64,000 nt of DNA from Sphingobacteriales bacterium 39-19 (GTDB taxonomy: Bacteria; Bacteroidota; Bacteroidia; Chitinophagales; Chitinophagaceae). Where the stretch lies: contig MKTX01000007.1 in assembly GCA_001898465.1 (NCBI GenBank), forward strand, positions 434,001-498,000, in the 5' to 3' direction. The notes beneath the pieces were generated by a model. It was given only the letters and a program-made list of their open reading frames with translations, had not been told where the DNA came from and ran no database searches. The position numbers were made by a program, and so were the translations under genes. Shown here in pieces: positions 20,131 through 28,243 of the stretch (position 1 is its first letter; each line of letters starts with the position of its first letter).

Positions 20131-20174
20131 AGCCATCTTTTTTTAAAAAAGAGAAATAAAAAAAATATCAAACA

Positions 20175-20357
20175 ATGGCAAAGAAAGGTAACAGGGTTCA
20201 GGTAATTTTAGAATGCACAGAGCATAAAACCAGCGGTCAGCCGGGTACTAGCCGTTACATTACCACCAAAAATAAAAAGAACACACCGGAGCGTATGGAA
20301 TTGAAAAAATTCAATCCCATTCTTAAAAAAGTAACGGTTCACAAAGAAATTAAGTAA
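20175..20357 (+). CDS. rpmG: 50S ribosomal protein bL33
   Basis: A 60-residue bL33 with [18 protein letters not shown] at the start and the typical ending [20 protein letters not shown]. One Cys (ECTEH) remains; the CxxC pairs of zinc-binding bL33 are absent. It lies 44 bp after rpmB and 52 bp before the DUF4295 gene and is probably co-transcribed with both. Confidence 0.98.
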   Translation: MAKKGNRVQVILECTEHKTSGQPGTSRYITTKNKKNTPERMELKKFNPILKKVTVHKEIK

Positions 20358-20409
20358 TAAAAAATTTCCTTACCCGGAAATTTTGTAAACGTATAATAAA
20401 AAATTTACC

Positions 20410-20580
20410 ATGGCAAAAGCAGCTAAAACAGCGATAAAGACCAAAGACCAGAAAAGCGCCGCAGAGGCAAAGAACTGGAGTAAAGTAATTCGTACTGTAC
20501 GCAGCCCCAAAACAGGAGCTTATACCTTTAAGGAGTCGATTGTACATAAAGAAAAGATCAAAGAATTTTTGGGTCATTAG
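20410..20580 (+). CDS. DUF4295 small basic protein, ribosome-associated
   Basis: A 56-residue, Lys-rich protein translated from the ATG at 20410 (start MAKAAKTAIKTKDQKSAA, end KEKIKEFLGH). The family (DUF4295) is found in Bacteroidota directly after rpmG, as here. I recall it being assigned as a large-subunit ribosomal protein, bL38, in a Flavobacterium ribosome structure; that is recollection and should be verified. The context (between rpmG and ftsY) and composition support a ribosomal role. A-rich sequence precedes the start in place of a Shine-Dalgarno. Confidence 0.88.
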   Translation: MAKAAKTAIKTKDQKSAAEAKNWSKVIRTVRSPKTGAYTFKESIVHKEKIKEFLGH

Positions 20581-20607
20581 TCTTTTTGTTCCTATTTTAT
20601 TTTATGT

Positions 20608-20644
20608 AAGCTTCCGGATTTCATCAGGAGGCTTTCTTTATTTT
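20608..20644 (+). terminator. Probable intrinsic terminator after the ribosomal protein genes
   Basis: AAGCTTCC pairs with GGAGGCTT (8 bp with one G-U) around an 11-nt loop, followed by TTTCTTTATTTT. It lies 27 bp after the DUF4295 stop and 30 bp before ftsY. Confidence 0.55.
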
Positions 20645-20673
20645 ACCCCCTATATGTAATTAAATAATAAGTT

Positions 20674-21642
20674 ATGGGCATTTTTGATATACTATTTGGC
20701 AAAAAGCAACAGCAGGAAACCATTGACCAGGGTTTACAAAAAACCAGGGAAAGTTTTTTAGGCAAAATTAGTAAAGCGATTGCCGGTAAAAGTACAGTAG
20801 ATGAAGATGTGCTGGACCAGGTTGAAGATGCACTTGTATCGGCAGATGTGGGGGTAGAAACAACGGTAAAAATTATATATGCACTTGAAGCCCGGGTAGC
20901 GAAAGACAAATATTTGAATACAAACCAGCTTAATCAAATATTAAAAGAAGAAATTGAAAAACTATTGATATCCTCACCCCAGGACCTGGCTTATGAAAAT
21001 TACCAGTTGCCCACCGGGCATACACCCCATGTAATATTAGTAGTAGGTGTAAATGGCGTGGGTAAAACCACTACCATTGGTAAGCTGGCTCATAATTTTA
21101 AAAAGGCAGGTAAATCCGTTTTATTGGGTGCTGCCGATACTTTTAGGGCGGCTGCGGTTGACCAACTGACCATTTGGAGCGATCGGGCAGATGTGCCAAT
21201 TGTAAAAAAAGAGATGGGAAGTGACCCCGCTTCGGTAGCATTTGATACTGTGCAAAGTGGTGTTTCCCGGCACTCGGATGTAATCCTGATCGATACGGCC
21301 GGCAGGTTACATAATAAAGCACATTTAATGGATGAACTCACAAAAATTAAAAAAGTAATTCAGAAAGTAATTCCCGAAGCGCCACATGAAGTAATGCTGG
21401 TATTAGACGGCAGTACGGGCCAAAATGCGATTGAGCAAGCCAGGCACTTCACAGCAGCTACCGATGTAACGGCCCTGGTGATTACCAAATTAGATGGTAC
21501 GGCCAAAGGAGGAGTCGTACTGGCAATTGCAAATCAATTTAAAATTCCTGTAAAATTTATTGGTATGGGTGAGCAGGCAGATGATTTACTGGTGTTTAAT
21601 AAACAACAATTTGTTGATGGATTGTTTCCCAACCTTACCTAA
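20674..21642 (+). CDS. ftsY: Signal recognition particle receptor FtsY
   Basis: A 322-residue SRP receptor GTPase that docks ribosome-SRP complexes at the membrane. After a very short acidic N-terminal region come the N domain and the G domain with G1 GVNGVGKTTTIGKLA near residue 126, the insertion-box DTFRAAAVDQL near residue 155, G3 DTAGRLHNK near residue 208 and G4 TKLDGTAKGG near residue 270. The short A domain is normal for Bacteroidota. The last four bases overlap the 3' end of the convergent methyltransferase gene. Confidence 0.98.
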   Translation: MGIFDILFGKKQQQETIDQGLQKTRESFLGKISKAIAGKSTVDEDVLDQVEDALVSADVGVETTVKIIYALEARVAKDKYLNTNQLNQILKEEIEKLLISSPQDLAYENYQLPTGHTPHVILVVGVNGVGKTTTIGKLAHNFKKAGKSVLLGAADTFRAAAVDQLTIWSDRADVPIVKKEMGSDPASVAFDTVQSGVSRHSDVILIDTAGRLHNKAHLMDELTKIKKVIQKVIPEAPHEVMLVLDGSTGQNAIEQARHFTAATDVTALVITKLDGTAKGGVVLAIANQFKIPVKFIGMGEQADDLLVFNKQQFVDGLFPNLT

Positions 21643-22301
21643 TCCCGGGTGAGCACAGATACTGCCAGGTATTTTTTTCTTTCTAAATAAAATAATTCTT
21701 TATAACCCCGGAATAGACTTTTTTCTATGGGATTAAAATAAATGATAGTAATTTTTCTTTTATTTTTCTTCAAACTGAGTTCTATATTTTTTACTACGCC
21801 GCTCATGATGGTAGCATCAAAAGGGTTAAATAAAAAAATACAATCTGCATCTAAAGGAATATCAAAATAAAATGCATCATGATTCCAAATTTTAAAGTGT
21901 ATGCCGGGTACCCGGGCAGCCGTTATCTCCAGGTTTTTTTCAGCTGCCTGGCAAAGGGGTTTAGAAAAATCAACACCGGTTAACTGGCTAACACCATAAT
22001 GAGCCGCAACACAAAGGGCCCGGCCTTTACCGCAACCCATATCCAGCATATGCCCGAACCGGCTTAGGTTTAATTTTTCAAAAACCTCTTCCAGCAGGTC
22101 GTAACTGGCAGGCATATACACCGTGGCATGGCTAATATCGATCCCTTTTTTTTGTAATCCACTTAGTTCATCTGCCCCTGTAGTATCAATTTTATATTTT
22201 TTTTCGCCCTTTATTTCCTGCAGAATAACGTGACGGGCTATGCCGATATTCCAGTTGTAAGCCAGGTAAAAAAAGTATGATATATATTTTGTGTAAACCA
22301 C
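21639..22301 (-). CDS. Class I SAM-dependent methyltransferase
   Basis: A 220-residue Rossmann-fold methyltransferase. The SAM-binding motif I is LDMGCGKGRALCVAAHYG near residue 86, motif II acidic residue in LTGVDFSK near residue 109, and a post-motif FLFNPFDATI near residue 156. The NPF segment resembles, but does not match exactly, the NPPY/NPPF of N-methyltransferases. Substrate is unknown. A GTG at 22299-22301 is the only reasonable start; it lies 17 nt after recJ, so the gene is the third of an operon with the polyprenyl synthase and recJ. Confidence 0.75.
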   Translation of the reverse strand: MVYTKYISYFFYLAYNWNIGIARHVILQEIKGEKKYKIDTTGADELSGLQKKGIDISHATVYMPASYDLLEEVFEKLNLSRFGHMLDMGCGKGRALCVAAHYGVSQLTGVDFSKPLCQAAEKNLEITAARVPGIHFKIWNHDAFYFDIPLDADCIFLFNPFDATIMSGVVKNIELSLKKNKRKITIIYFNPIEKSLFRGYKELFYLERKKYLAVSVLTRD

Positions 22302-22318
22302 CAGGAAGTTCTTTTGAA

Positions 22319-24016
22319 TTATGCAGATGCCCGGATATCAATCACTTTCAATTGCAAGGTTGTATTCCCGTTCCATTCATTTTCATCCAGGGTAAAAACA
22401 ATATCCATTTCATTATTTAGTAAAGGGGCTTTAGGTGCCAGGTTAAAACCGATTCCATTCATCACCAGGTTATTTTGCGTAATAATCAACCGGAGATGTT
22501 GTTCTTTTAAGATTTTAGAATAACCGGTATCCTTTACCCGCCTGGCTATAAAAGTGGGGCGCATATTGCCGGGCCCAAAGGGTTCCATTTGCTGAATAAT
22601 TTTGTACAGGTTTTGCTTTATATCGGTAAACTCTATTTCCGCATCAATGATTATTTCGGGCACAAGCATGTGTTCTTCGATGGTTTCTGAAACTACTTCT
22701 TCAAATTTCTTTTTAAAGGGTTCAATATTTTGTGTGGGCATACTTAAACCGGCTGCTGCAAAATGGCCGCCATAAGCGGTCAGGTATTCCCGGCATGCAT
22801 AAATAGCATCGTATAAATTAAAACCGGCTACACTCCGGGCACTCCCTGTAGCCAGGTCGCCACTTTTTGTGAGTACTACCGTGGGGCGATAATAATGTTC
22901 CATCAGCCTGCTGGCTACAATGCCCACTACACCCTTGTGCCAGTCTTCCCGAAATAAAACAGAAGATTTCAGCAACAGGATATCTTCCTGGCTGTTCAGC
23001 ATTTCCAAAGCCTGTTCTGTAATGCTGGTATCGGCTTCTTTTCTATCCGCATTATCATGGTGCAACATTTCTGCATATTCATATGCCCGGTTATAATCGG
23101 GTTCAATAAATAGCTGCACGGCTTTACGGGCATCATCCATACGGCCTGCTGCATTTACCCGGGGGGCAATTACAAAAACCACGGTACTTATTGTAAGGGC
23201 TTTTTTTATAGCGCCTAAAGAAATTAAGGCCTTTATGCCGGGCCGGGGATCGGTATTTATTTTTTGTAAGCCCAGGTAGGCCAATACCCTGTTTTCCCCG
23301 GTAATAGGTACGATATCAGCAGCTATAGCGGTTGCAACCAGGTCGAGGTATTGGGTAGGTATTAATGGGTCTAATTGTAATTTTTCTGCCAGGGCACATA
23401 TTAATTTATACCCTACGCCACAGCCGCATAATTCTTTATACGGGTAAGGGCAATCTTTTTGTTTGGGGTTCAAAATGGCAAGAGCCGGAGGCAATAATTC
23501 ATCAGGAAGATGATGGTCACAAATTATAAAATCAATACCCAGTTCTTTTGCATAGCGCACCAGCTCAATGGATTTAATGCCACAATCTAAACTTATGACC
23601 AGGCTAAAACCATTCGTATAGGCAAAATCAATACCGGCTTTGCTTACTCCATACCCTTCCCGGTAGCGGTGGGGGATATAAAAATCTAACTGCGTGGGCG
23701 TATAGGCCTGGCCTAAAAAATGATACATGCCCGATACGGCAGTAGTGCCATCTACATCGTAATCGCCAAATACCAGTATTTTTTCTTTTAATTCAAAAGC
23801 TTTCAGTAACCGATTTACAGCCTTATCCATATCTTTCATTAACCAGGGACTGTGAAGCTGTTGCAGGCTGGGCCTGAAATATTTTTTAGCTTCATCAAAA
23901 CTGGAAATATGGCGTTGTACCAGCATGGTACAAATAACCCGGCTAATGCCCAGTGAAGCTTGTAAAAGATCAATTACAGGCTCATCTGCAGGTAATATTT
24001 TCCATCTTTTTTCCAA
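22319..24016 (-). CDS. recJ: Single-stranded-DNA-specific exonuclease RecJ
   Basis: 5'-3' single-strand exonuclease of the DHH family, 565 residues. It has the metal-binding motifs FGDYDVDGTTAVSG near residue 81 and CDHHLPDELLPP near residue 160, and the DHHA1-type GGHFAAAGLSM segment near residue 452, followed by an OB-fold domain. The start appears to be TTG at 24014-24016, two bases after the stop codon of the polyprenyl synthase; no in-frame ATG precedes it before a stop, and MEKRWKI matches the usual N-terminus. Close spacing suggests translational coupling. Confidence 0.95.
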   Translation of the reverse strand: MEKRWKILPADEPVIDLLQASLGISRVICTMLVQRHISSFDEAKKYFRPSLQQLHSPWLMKDMDKAVNRLLKAFELKEKILVFGDYDVDGTTAVSGMYHFLGQAYTPTQLDFYIPHRYREGYGVSKAGIDFAYTNGFSLVISLDCGIKSIELVRYAKELGIDFIICDHHLPDELLPPALAILNPKQKDCPYPYKELCGCGVGYKLICALAEKLQLDPLIPTQYLDLVATAIAADIVPITGENRVLAYLGLQKINTDPRPGIKALISLGAIKKALTISTVVFVIAPRVNAAGRMDDARKAVQLFIEPDYNRAYEYAEMLHHDNADRKEADTSITEQALEMLNSQEDILLLKSSVLFREDWHKGVVGIVASRLMEHYYRPTVVLTKSGDLATGSARSVAGFNLYDAIYACREYLTAYGGHFAAAGLSMPTQNIEPFKKKFEEVVSETIEEHMLVPEIIIDAEIEFTDIKQNLYKIIQQMEPFGPGNMRPTFIARRVKDTGYSKILKEQHLRLIITQNNLVMNGIGFNLAPKAPLLNNEMDIVFTLDENEWNGNTTLQLKVIDIRASA

Positions 24017-24017
24017 C

Positions 24018-24980
24018 TTAATATTTTCTATCGGTCGTATATTGTACCAGTTCTACAAGGGCCTGGCGAATGGGCGAGGGTTGAAACTGCTGTAAGATTG
24101 CCAGAGCTTCATCCCGGTAGGATTCCATTTTTTGTTGTGCATATCCTATGCCTCCCAATTGCTTAACCAAAGCCGTTACTTCCTTTACTTTTTCTTTATT
24201 TTTCGATTCGTTTTTTACAATATTAATAATATGCCTGCGGGTTGCTTTATCGGCATTTTGCAGGGTATATATTAAAGGTAAAGTAAGTTTTTTTTCTTTT
24301 ATATCATTGCCGGTGGGTTTGCCAATTTCTTCTGTTCCATAATCAAATAGGTCATCTTTTATCTGGAATGCAATACCTACTTTTTCACCAAATTGTTTCA
24401 TTTGTTCTACAATTTCCATATTTTGGGTACTGCTATAAGCGCCTACACCGCAAGCAGATGAAAGAAGGGATGCTGTTTTATTTTTTATAATTTCAAAATA
24501 TACGCTTTCATCTAAGTTTAATTTCCTCGATTTTTCAATTTGTAGCAGTTCTCCTTCGCTCATTTTACGAACAGCATCTGATAAAATTTGCAAATGCATA
24601 AAATCTTCATGATGGGTAGAGAGAAGTAATCCTTTAGAGAGTAAATAATCGCCTACCAATACTGCTACTTTATTTTTCCATAATGCATTGATGGAGAAAA
24701 AACCACGCCGTTCATAGGCCTCATCTACCACATCATCGTGTACCAGGGTAGCTGTATGGAGCATTTCTACCAGGGCAGCAGCCCGGTAAGTGCTTTCATT
24801 TACAGGCCCGTGTAATTTGGCACTAAGGAATACAAACATGGGGCGCATTTGCTTTCCTTTGCGGCGAATGATGTATTTCATAATACTATCCAACAAAGGG
24901 ACCTGGCTTTTTACCGCCTCGGAGAACTTCAATTCAAATATCTTGAGTTCATTTTCAATGCATTGTTGAATAGCCTTCAT
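24018..24980 (-). CDS. All-trans polyprenyl diphosphate synthase
   Basis: A 320-residue trans-isoprenyl diphosphate synthase (IspA/IspB family). The two aspartate-rich motifs are HDDVVDEAYERRG near residue 82 (FARM) and QIKDDLFDYGTEE near residue 210 (SARM). These bind Mg-diphosphate of the allylic and homoallylic substrates. Length and motif context fit a long-chain synthase such as octaprenyl or heptaprenyl diphosphate synthase for menaquinone side chains; chain length cannot be read reliably. The ATG at 24978-24980 (MKAIQQCIENEL) is preferred to an upstream TTG. It is the first gene of the operon with recJ. Confidence 0.92.
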   Translation of the reverse strand: MKAIQQCIENELKIFELKFSEAVKSQVPLLDSIMKYIIRRKGKQMRPMFVFLSAKLHGPVNESTYRAAALVEMLHTATLVHDDVVDEAYERRGFFSINALWKNKVAVLVGDYLLSKGLLLSTHHEDFMHLQILSDAVRKMSEGELLQIEKSRKLNLDESVYFEIIKNKTASLLSSACGVGAYSSTQNMEIVEQMKQFGEKVGIAFQIKDDLFDYGTEEIGKPTGNDIKEKKLTLPLIYTLQNADKATRRHIINIVKNESKNKEKVKEVTALVKQLGGIGYAQQKMESYRDEALAILQQFQPSPIRQALVELVQYTTDRKY

Positions 24981-25102
24981 GATAGGGCAAGATAGTTCGG
25001 TCTGTCTCGAAAACCATAAAATAATCAACAAATTTGTAAATAAAATATGGAAATGAATGCAGCTTTTTAGGTTTGGTATAAGTCTTGTTACTACAAATTA
25101 CA

Positions 25103-25125
25103 ACCAGCACAAAATATTTGCTGGT
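25103..25125. promoter_or_regulatory. Inverted repeat upstream of the OmpA-like gene
   Basis: ACCAGCA and TGCTGGT are perfect 7-bp arms separated by 9 bp, 18 bp upstream of the -33 box of the next promoter. It has the size of a dimeric-regulator operator; no T-run follows. Confidence 0.3.
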
Positions 25126-25143
25126 AAATAATTGCTAAAAAAG

Positions 25144-25175
25144 TTTGTCTATTGGGGTTCAAACCCATAAATTTG
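25144..25175 (+). promoter_or_regulatory. Promoter of the OmpA-like gene
   Basis: TTTG at 25144-25147 and TAAATTTG at 25168-25175 match the Bacteroidota -33 and -7 consensus with an ideal 20-nt spacer. The spacer itself holds a small palindrome, GGGTT-CA-AACCC. The leader would be about 40 nt. This is the best complete promoter in the window and suits a highly expressed outer membrane protein. Confidence 0.7.
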
Positions 25176-25221
25176 CAAATTAATCAACTCGTATAATTAG
25201 AAATCTATCAATCATTCAGTT

Positions 25222-26877
25222 ATGTTAAGCAAAAAGTTTCAATTACTAACTCTGGCGTTAATGCTCCTGGGAACAGGCGTTTTCGCACAGCAAACCTCAG
25301 ATGCAGGATATTCCATATATGACTCCTCTGTGATCCGTTCTAAAAATATGCCCCAGCAAACAGAGTTCTGGAATAATGCATATGATTTTCCTGCTAAACC
25401 TCGTAATATGTGGGAAGTTGGAGCTTCTTTAGGTGTATTTACTTTAAGTAGTGATGTTACCGCAGTTCCTTTTACTTTCCCCAATTTTAGTGTACATGTA
25501 AGAAAAGCATTGGGTTATGTATTTTCACTTCGTTTACAATATTTAAATGCAACCGGTAAGGGTCAGAACTACTTAGGTAGTATGAACTATTTTAAAAACC
25601 CGGCATGGAATGGTAACCTTCCTGCAGGTAAAAGATACTTTACTGTAGGGTATGGTGGGGTAATTTCTGATGGATTTGGCAACACAGCCGGCAGTGGTGA
25701 TGTTGTTTTCTATAATTATAAAACAAAACTCCAGGATCTTGGTTTACAAGGTTTGGTAAGTTTAAACAATATTCGTTTTCATAAAAACAAAACAGCCCTG
25801 CAATTATATGCCGGTGCGGGTATAGGTGCTACCATTTATAAAACCATGGTAAATGCATTAGATGCAAGTGGTAATAACTATGCAGCTAAATTCAATGCAT
25901 TAGCCGTGAAATATAACTTCGGTAGTTATAAAGACAGGAAAGATATTCGCAAGGAATTAAAAGATATTATGGACGATACTTACGAAACTCCGGCTGAAAG
26001 CCAGGGGTCACGCAGGCAAAAACTGGGTGATAATACGTTACGTCCATCAGGTACTATTTTGGCAGGTGTAGCCATTAAATTAGGCAAACGCATTAACCTG
26101 GCCATTGAAGATCGCCACACATTTGTAAAAGATGATTTATTAGATGGCCAGCAATGGCAGGAACATGCCTGGGGCGACGCTGTTCAAACTCGTGATTATG
26201 ATTCTTACAACTATGCTTCCATTGGGTTAAACTTTAATATAGGTGCCAAATCAGTAGAACCACTTTACTGGTTAAACCCACTTACTTATGCATATAGCGA
26301 ACTTAATAATCCTAAGCACATGAAATTACCTAAACCGGTATTTGATGATGCGGATGGTGATGGTGTAGTGGATCAATTAGATCGTGAACCCAATACGCCT
26401 GCTGGTTGCCCGGTAGATACACATGGTGTTTCTCTTGATACTGATGGTGATGGAGTTCCTGATTGTAAAGACAAACAATTAATTACACCTACAGAATGTC
26501 AACCTGTAGATGCTGATGGTGTGGGTAAATGTCCTCCGCCTGCCTGCTGCGATAGCATGCGTACGGGTGGTACTGCCTCTATGTGCCCTACGGATTACCC
26601 AAGCTTAAGCTTCCGTGGTAATTCATCTACACTAAGCAGCGATGTAAAAACAATGTTAAGCACTGTGGCTTCTAAAATGAAAGCAAACCCAAGCTGCACC
26701 ATTACTTTAAATGGCTATCCCGAAGCTTCTAAAGCATCACAAGCCGTTTGTCAAAAAAGACTGGAAGCTGCCCAACGTTACCTGGTAGAAACCCAGGGTA
26801 TTAGTGCAGACAGAATTAGTACCAACTGCGAAGTAGGTGGCGGTGATAAAAATACAGTTGACGTAAGGTCAAACTAA
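25222..26877 (+). CDS. OmpA-family outer membrane protein with thrombospondin type 3 repeats
   Basis: A 551-residue outer membrane protein. It has a signal peptide ending in GVFAQ (about residue 23), an N-terminal beta-barrel domain of about 330 residues, calcium-binding thrombospondin type 3-like repeats (DADGDGVVDQLDREPNTPAGCP near residue 375, DTDGDGVPDCKD near residue 400), and a C-terminal OmpA-like domain from about residue 465. In the OmpA domain the arginine of QKRLEAAQRYL is kept, but the peptidoglycan-binding aspartate expected in a G-H-T-D-like loop is replaced in LNGYPEASKA. Cysteines are frequent in the linker. A strong promoter precedes it and a terminator follows, so it is monocistronic. 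Confidence 0.85.
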   Translation: MLSKKFQLLTLALMLLGTGVFAQQTSDAGYSIYDSSVIRSKNMPQQTEFWNNAYDFPAKPRNMWEVGASLGVFTLSSDVTAVPFTFPNFSVHVRKALGYVFSLRLQYLNATGKGQNYLGSMNYFKNPAWNGNLPAGKRYFTVGYGGVISDGFGNTAGSGDVVFYNYKTKLQDLGLQGLVSLNNIRFHKNKTALQLYAGAGIGATIYKTMVNALDASGNNYAAKFNALAVKYNFGSYKDRKDIRKELKDIMDDTYETPAESQGSRRQKLGDNTLRPSGTILAGVAIKLGKRINLAIEDRHTFVKDDLLDGQQWQEHAWGDAVQTRDYDSYNYASIGLNFNIGAKSVEPLYWLNPLTYAYSELNNPKHMKLPKPVFDDADGDGVVDQLDREPNTPAGCPVDTHGVSLDTDGDGVPDCKDKQLITPTECQPVDADGVGKCPPPACCDSMRTGGTASMCPTDYPSLSFRGNSSTLSSDVKTMLSTVASKMKANPSCTITLNGYPEASKASQAVCQKRLEAAQRYLVETQGISADRISTNCEVGGGDKNTVDVRSN

Positions 26878-26910
26878 AATAAGTTTTAATTCCACTTTTT
26901 GCTCAATGAT

Positions 26911-26939
26911 GGCCCTCCCTTTGGGAGGGCCTCTTTTTT
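26911..26939 (+). terminator. Intrinsic terminator after the OmpA-like gene
   Basis: GGCCCTCCC pairs perfectly with GGGAGGGCC (9 bp, 3-nt loop) followed by CTCTTTTTT. It is 33 bp after the stop codon. Confidence 0.93.
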
Positions 26940-27005
26940 AGGTTATCCTTAACGGTGAGTTTTTGGTTCAATAGGATGAATAGTAGATTTTTGGTAAAAA
27001 AGCAT

Positions 27006-27013
27006 TAATTTTG
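27006..27013 (+). promoter_or_regulatory. Candidate -7 promoter element of bamD
   Basis: TAATTTTG matches TAnnTTTG and ends 9 nt before the bamD ATG, again implying a very short leader. No -33 box at correct spacing. Confidence 0.4.
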
Positions 27014-27022
27014 CAATCCTTT

Positions 27023-27859
27023 ATGGCATTTAAAAGATATATCCAGGCAGCACTTGTAGTTACCCTATTGCTTAGCATTGCGTCCTGTAGTAAATTCAGC
27101 AAAATTCAAAAAAGCACAGATGTAGAATACAAGCTGAAAATGGCAGATGAGTACTATGCCAAAAAGAAATATAAACTGGCTGTGCAATTGTACGAAGAAC
27201 TTTTTCCGGCATATAAAGGTTCACAAAAATTTGAACATTTATATTACCAGTATGCTTATTGTTATTATTACCAGCACTTATACAAGGATGCTGAAAATCT
27301 CTTTAAAGGCTACCTGGAAGTTTTTCCTACCAGTAGCAAAGCCGAAGAAGTAGATTATATGCGGGCCTATTGTTTTTATAAACAAAGCCCGAAGTTAGAA
27401 TTAGAACAGGTGAATACGGTAAAAGCGATGAATATGATGCAGACCTTTATCAATACGCATCCGGGTTCTCCTCGTATTAAAGATGCCACTGAAGTGATTG
27501 ATAAATGTTACGAAAAAATGGAGATGAAAGATTATCGTACTGCCCACTTATATTATAACCTGGGCCAATACCGTGCAGCTGCCCTGGCTTTTTCTGACCT
27601 GATCAATAATTTTCCTACTACTGAAAAAGGCGACGAGTATAAATTGATGGTAGTAAAATCTTATTATAAGTTTGCCCAATTGAGCATTCCCGATAAGCAA
27701 GTGGAACGTTTTGAAAAAGTAACGGAAGAATACGAAGATTTTATAGATCGTTATCCTGATAGTAAACTGCTTAAAAGTGCAGAAGAATATAGTAAATTAA
27801 GTAAAAAACAAATAAACGAAATACAACATGAGCAAACTGCGTCGTCAGCTAAGCGCTAA
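27023..27859 (+). CDS. bamD: Outer membrane protein assembly factor BamD
   Basis: A 278-residue lipoprotein of the BAM complex that inserts beta-barrel proteins. The signal peptide ends in lipobox SIASC (Cys near residue 22). The mature part is a chain of TPR-like helices (for example ADEYYAKKKYKLAVQLYEEL near residue 45 and YAYCYYYQHLYKDAENLF near residue 80). The ATG at 27023 is the true start; a TTG lies four codons upstream. Its 3' end overlaps the rpoZ start by 32 bp, a coupling usual for this pair in Bacteroidota. Confidence 0.93.
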   Translation: MAFKRYIQAALVVTLLLSIASCSKFSKIQKSTDVEYKLKMADEYYAKKKYKLAVQLYEELFPAYKGSQKFEHLYYQYAYCYYYQHLYKDAENLFKGYLEVFPTSSKAEEVDYMRAYCFYKQSPKLELEQVNTVKAMNMMQTFINTHPGSPRIKDATEVIDKCYEKMEMKDYRTAHLYYNLGQYRAAALAFSDLINNFPTTEKGDEYKLMVVKSYYKFAQLSIPDKQVERFEKVTEEYEDFIDRYPDSKLLKSAEEYSKLSKKQINEIQHEQTASSAKR

Positions 27860-28169
27860 TACCAGTAGCGTAGTTGAACCCAAAAAATTAAGCGACCTAA
27901 AGGCTAAAACTGGCAATTTATATGAGTCGATTGCCATCATTGCAAAACGGGCAAATCAAATAAATATCAGCATCCGGGAAGAGTTGCATAGCAAGCTGGA
28001 AGAATTTGCAAGCCATACTGACAGCCTGGAAGAAATACATGAAAATAAAGAACAAATTGAAATATCCAAGGCTTATGAACGTATGCCAAACCCGGCACTA
28101 CTGGCTACCACCGAGTTTTTGGAAGATAAAGTGTATTTCAGAAAGAACGAAGACGACCTCTTTAGTTGA
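27828..28169 (+). CDS. rpoZ: DNA-directed RNA polymerase omega subunit, Bacteroidota type
   Basis: A 113-residue protein that matches the Bacteroidota omega subunit family (Rpb6-like). The conserved core is GNLYESIAIIAKRANQI near residue 30, equivalent to the omega helix that contacts beta-prime, followed by an acidic helical region and the conserved YERMPNPALLATTEF segment. The gene starts inside the last 32 bp of bamD and ends 50 bp before a terminator that precedes coaBC. Confidence 0.88.
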   Translation: MSKLRRQLSANTSSVVEPKKLSDLKAKTGNLYESIAIIAKRANQINISIREELHSKLEEFASHTDSLEEIHENKEQIEISKAYERMPNPALLATTEFLEDKVYFRKNEDDLFS

Positions 28170-28218
28170 TTTATATGCCTTACAGGCAAGATTTACCAAC
28201 AGGAATATATAAATTTAC

Positions 28219-28243
28219 AGGCGGGTGATTCCGCCTTTTTTTT
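28219..28243 (+). terminator. Terminator hairpin abutting the coaBC start codon
   Basis: AGGCGG pairs with CCGCCT (6 bp, 6-nt loop) followed by nine T residues; the T-run ends directly at the coaBC ATG (28244). It separates bamD-rpoZ from coaBC or acts as an attenuator. Confidence 0.75.

Noticed and set aside
24014..24020. Possible sequencing error at the recJ start (no ATG)
   Set aside because: The TTG two bases after the upstream stop gives the expected N-terminus, so a coupled non-ATG start is the simpler reading.
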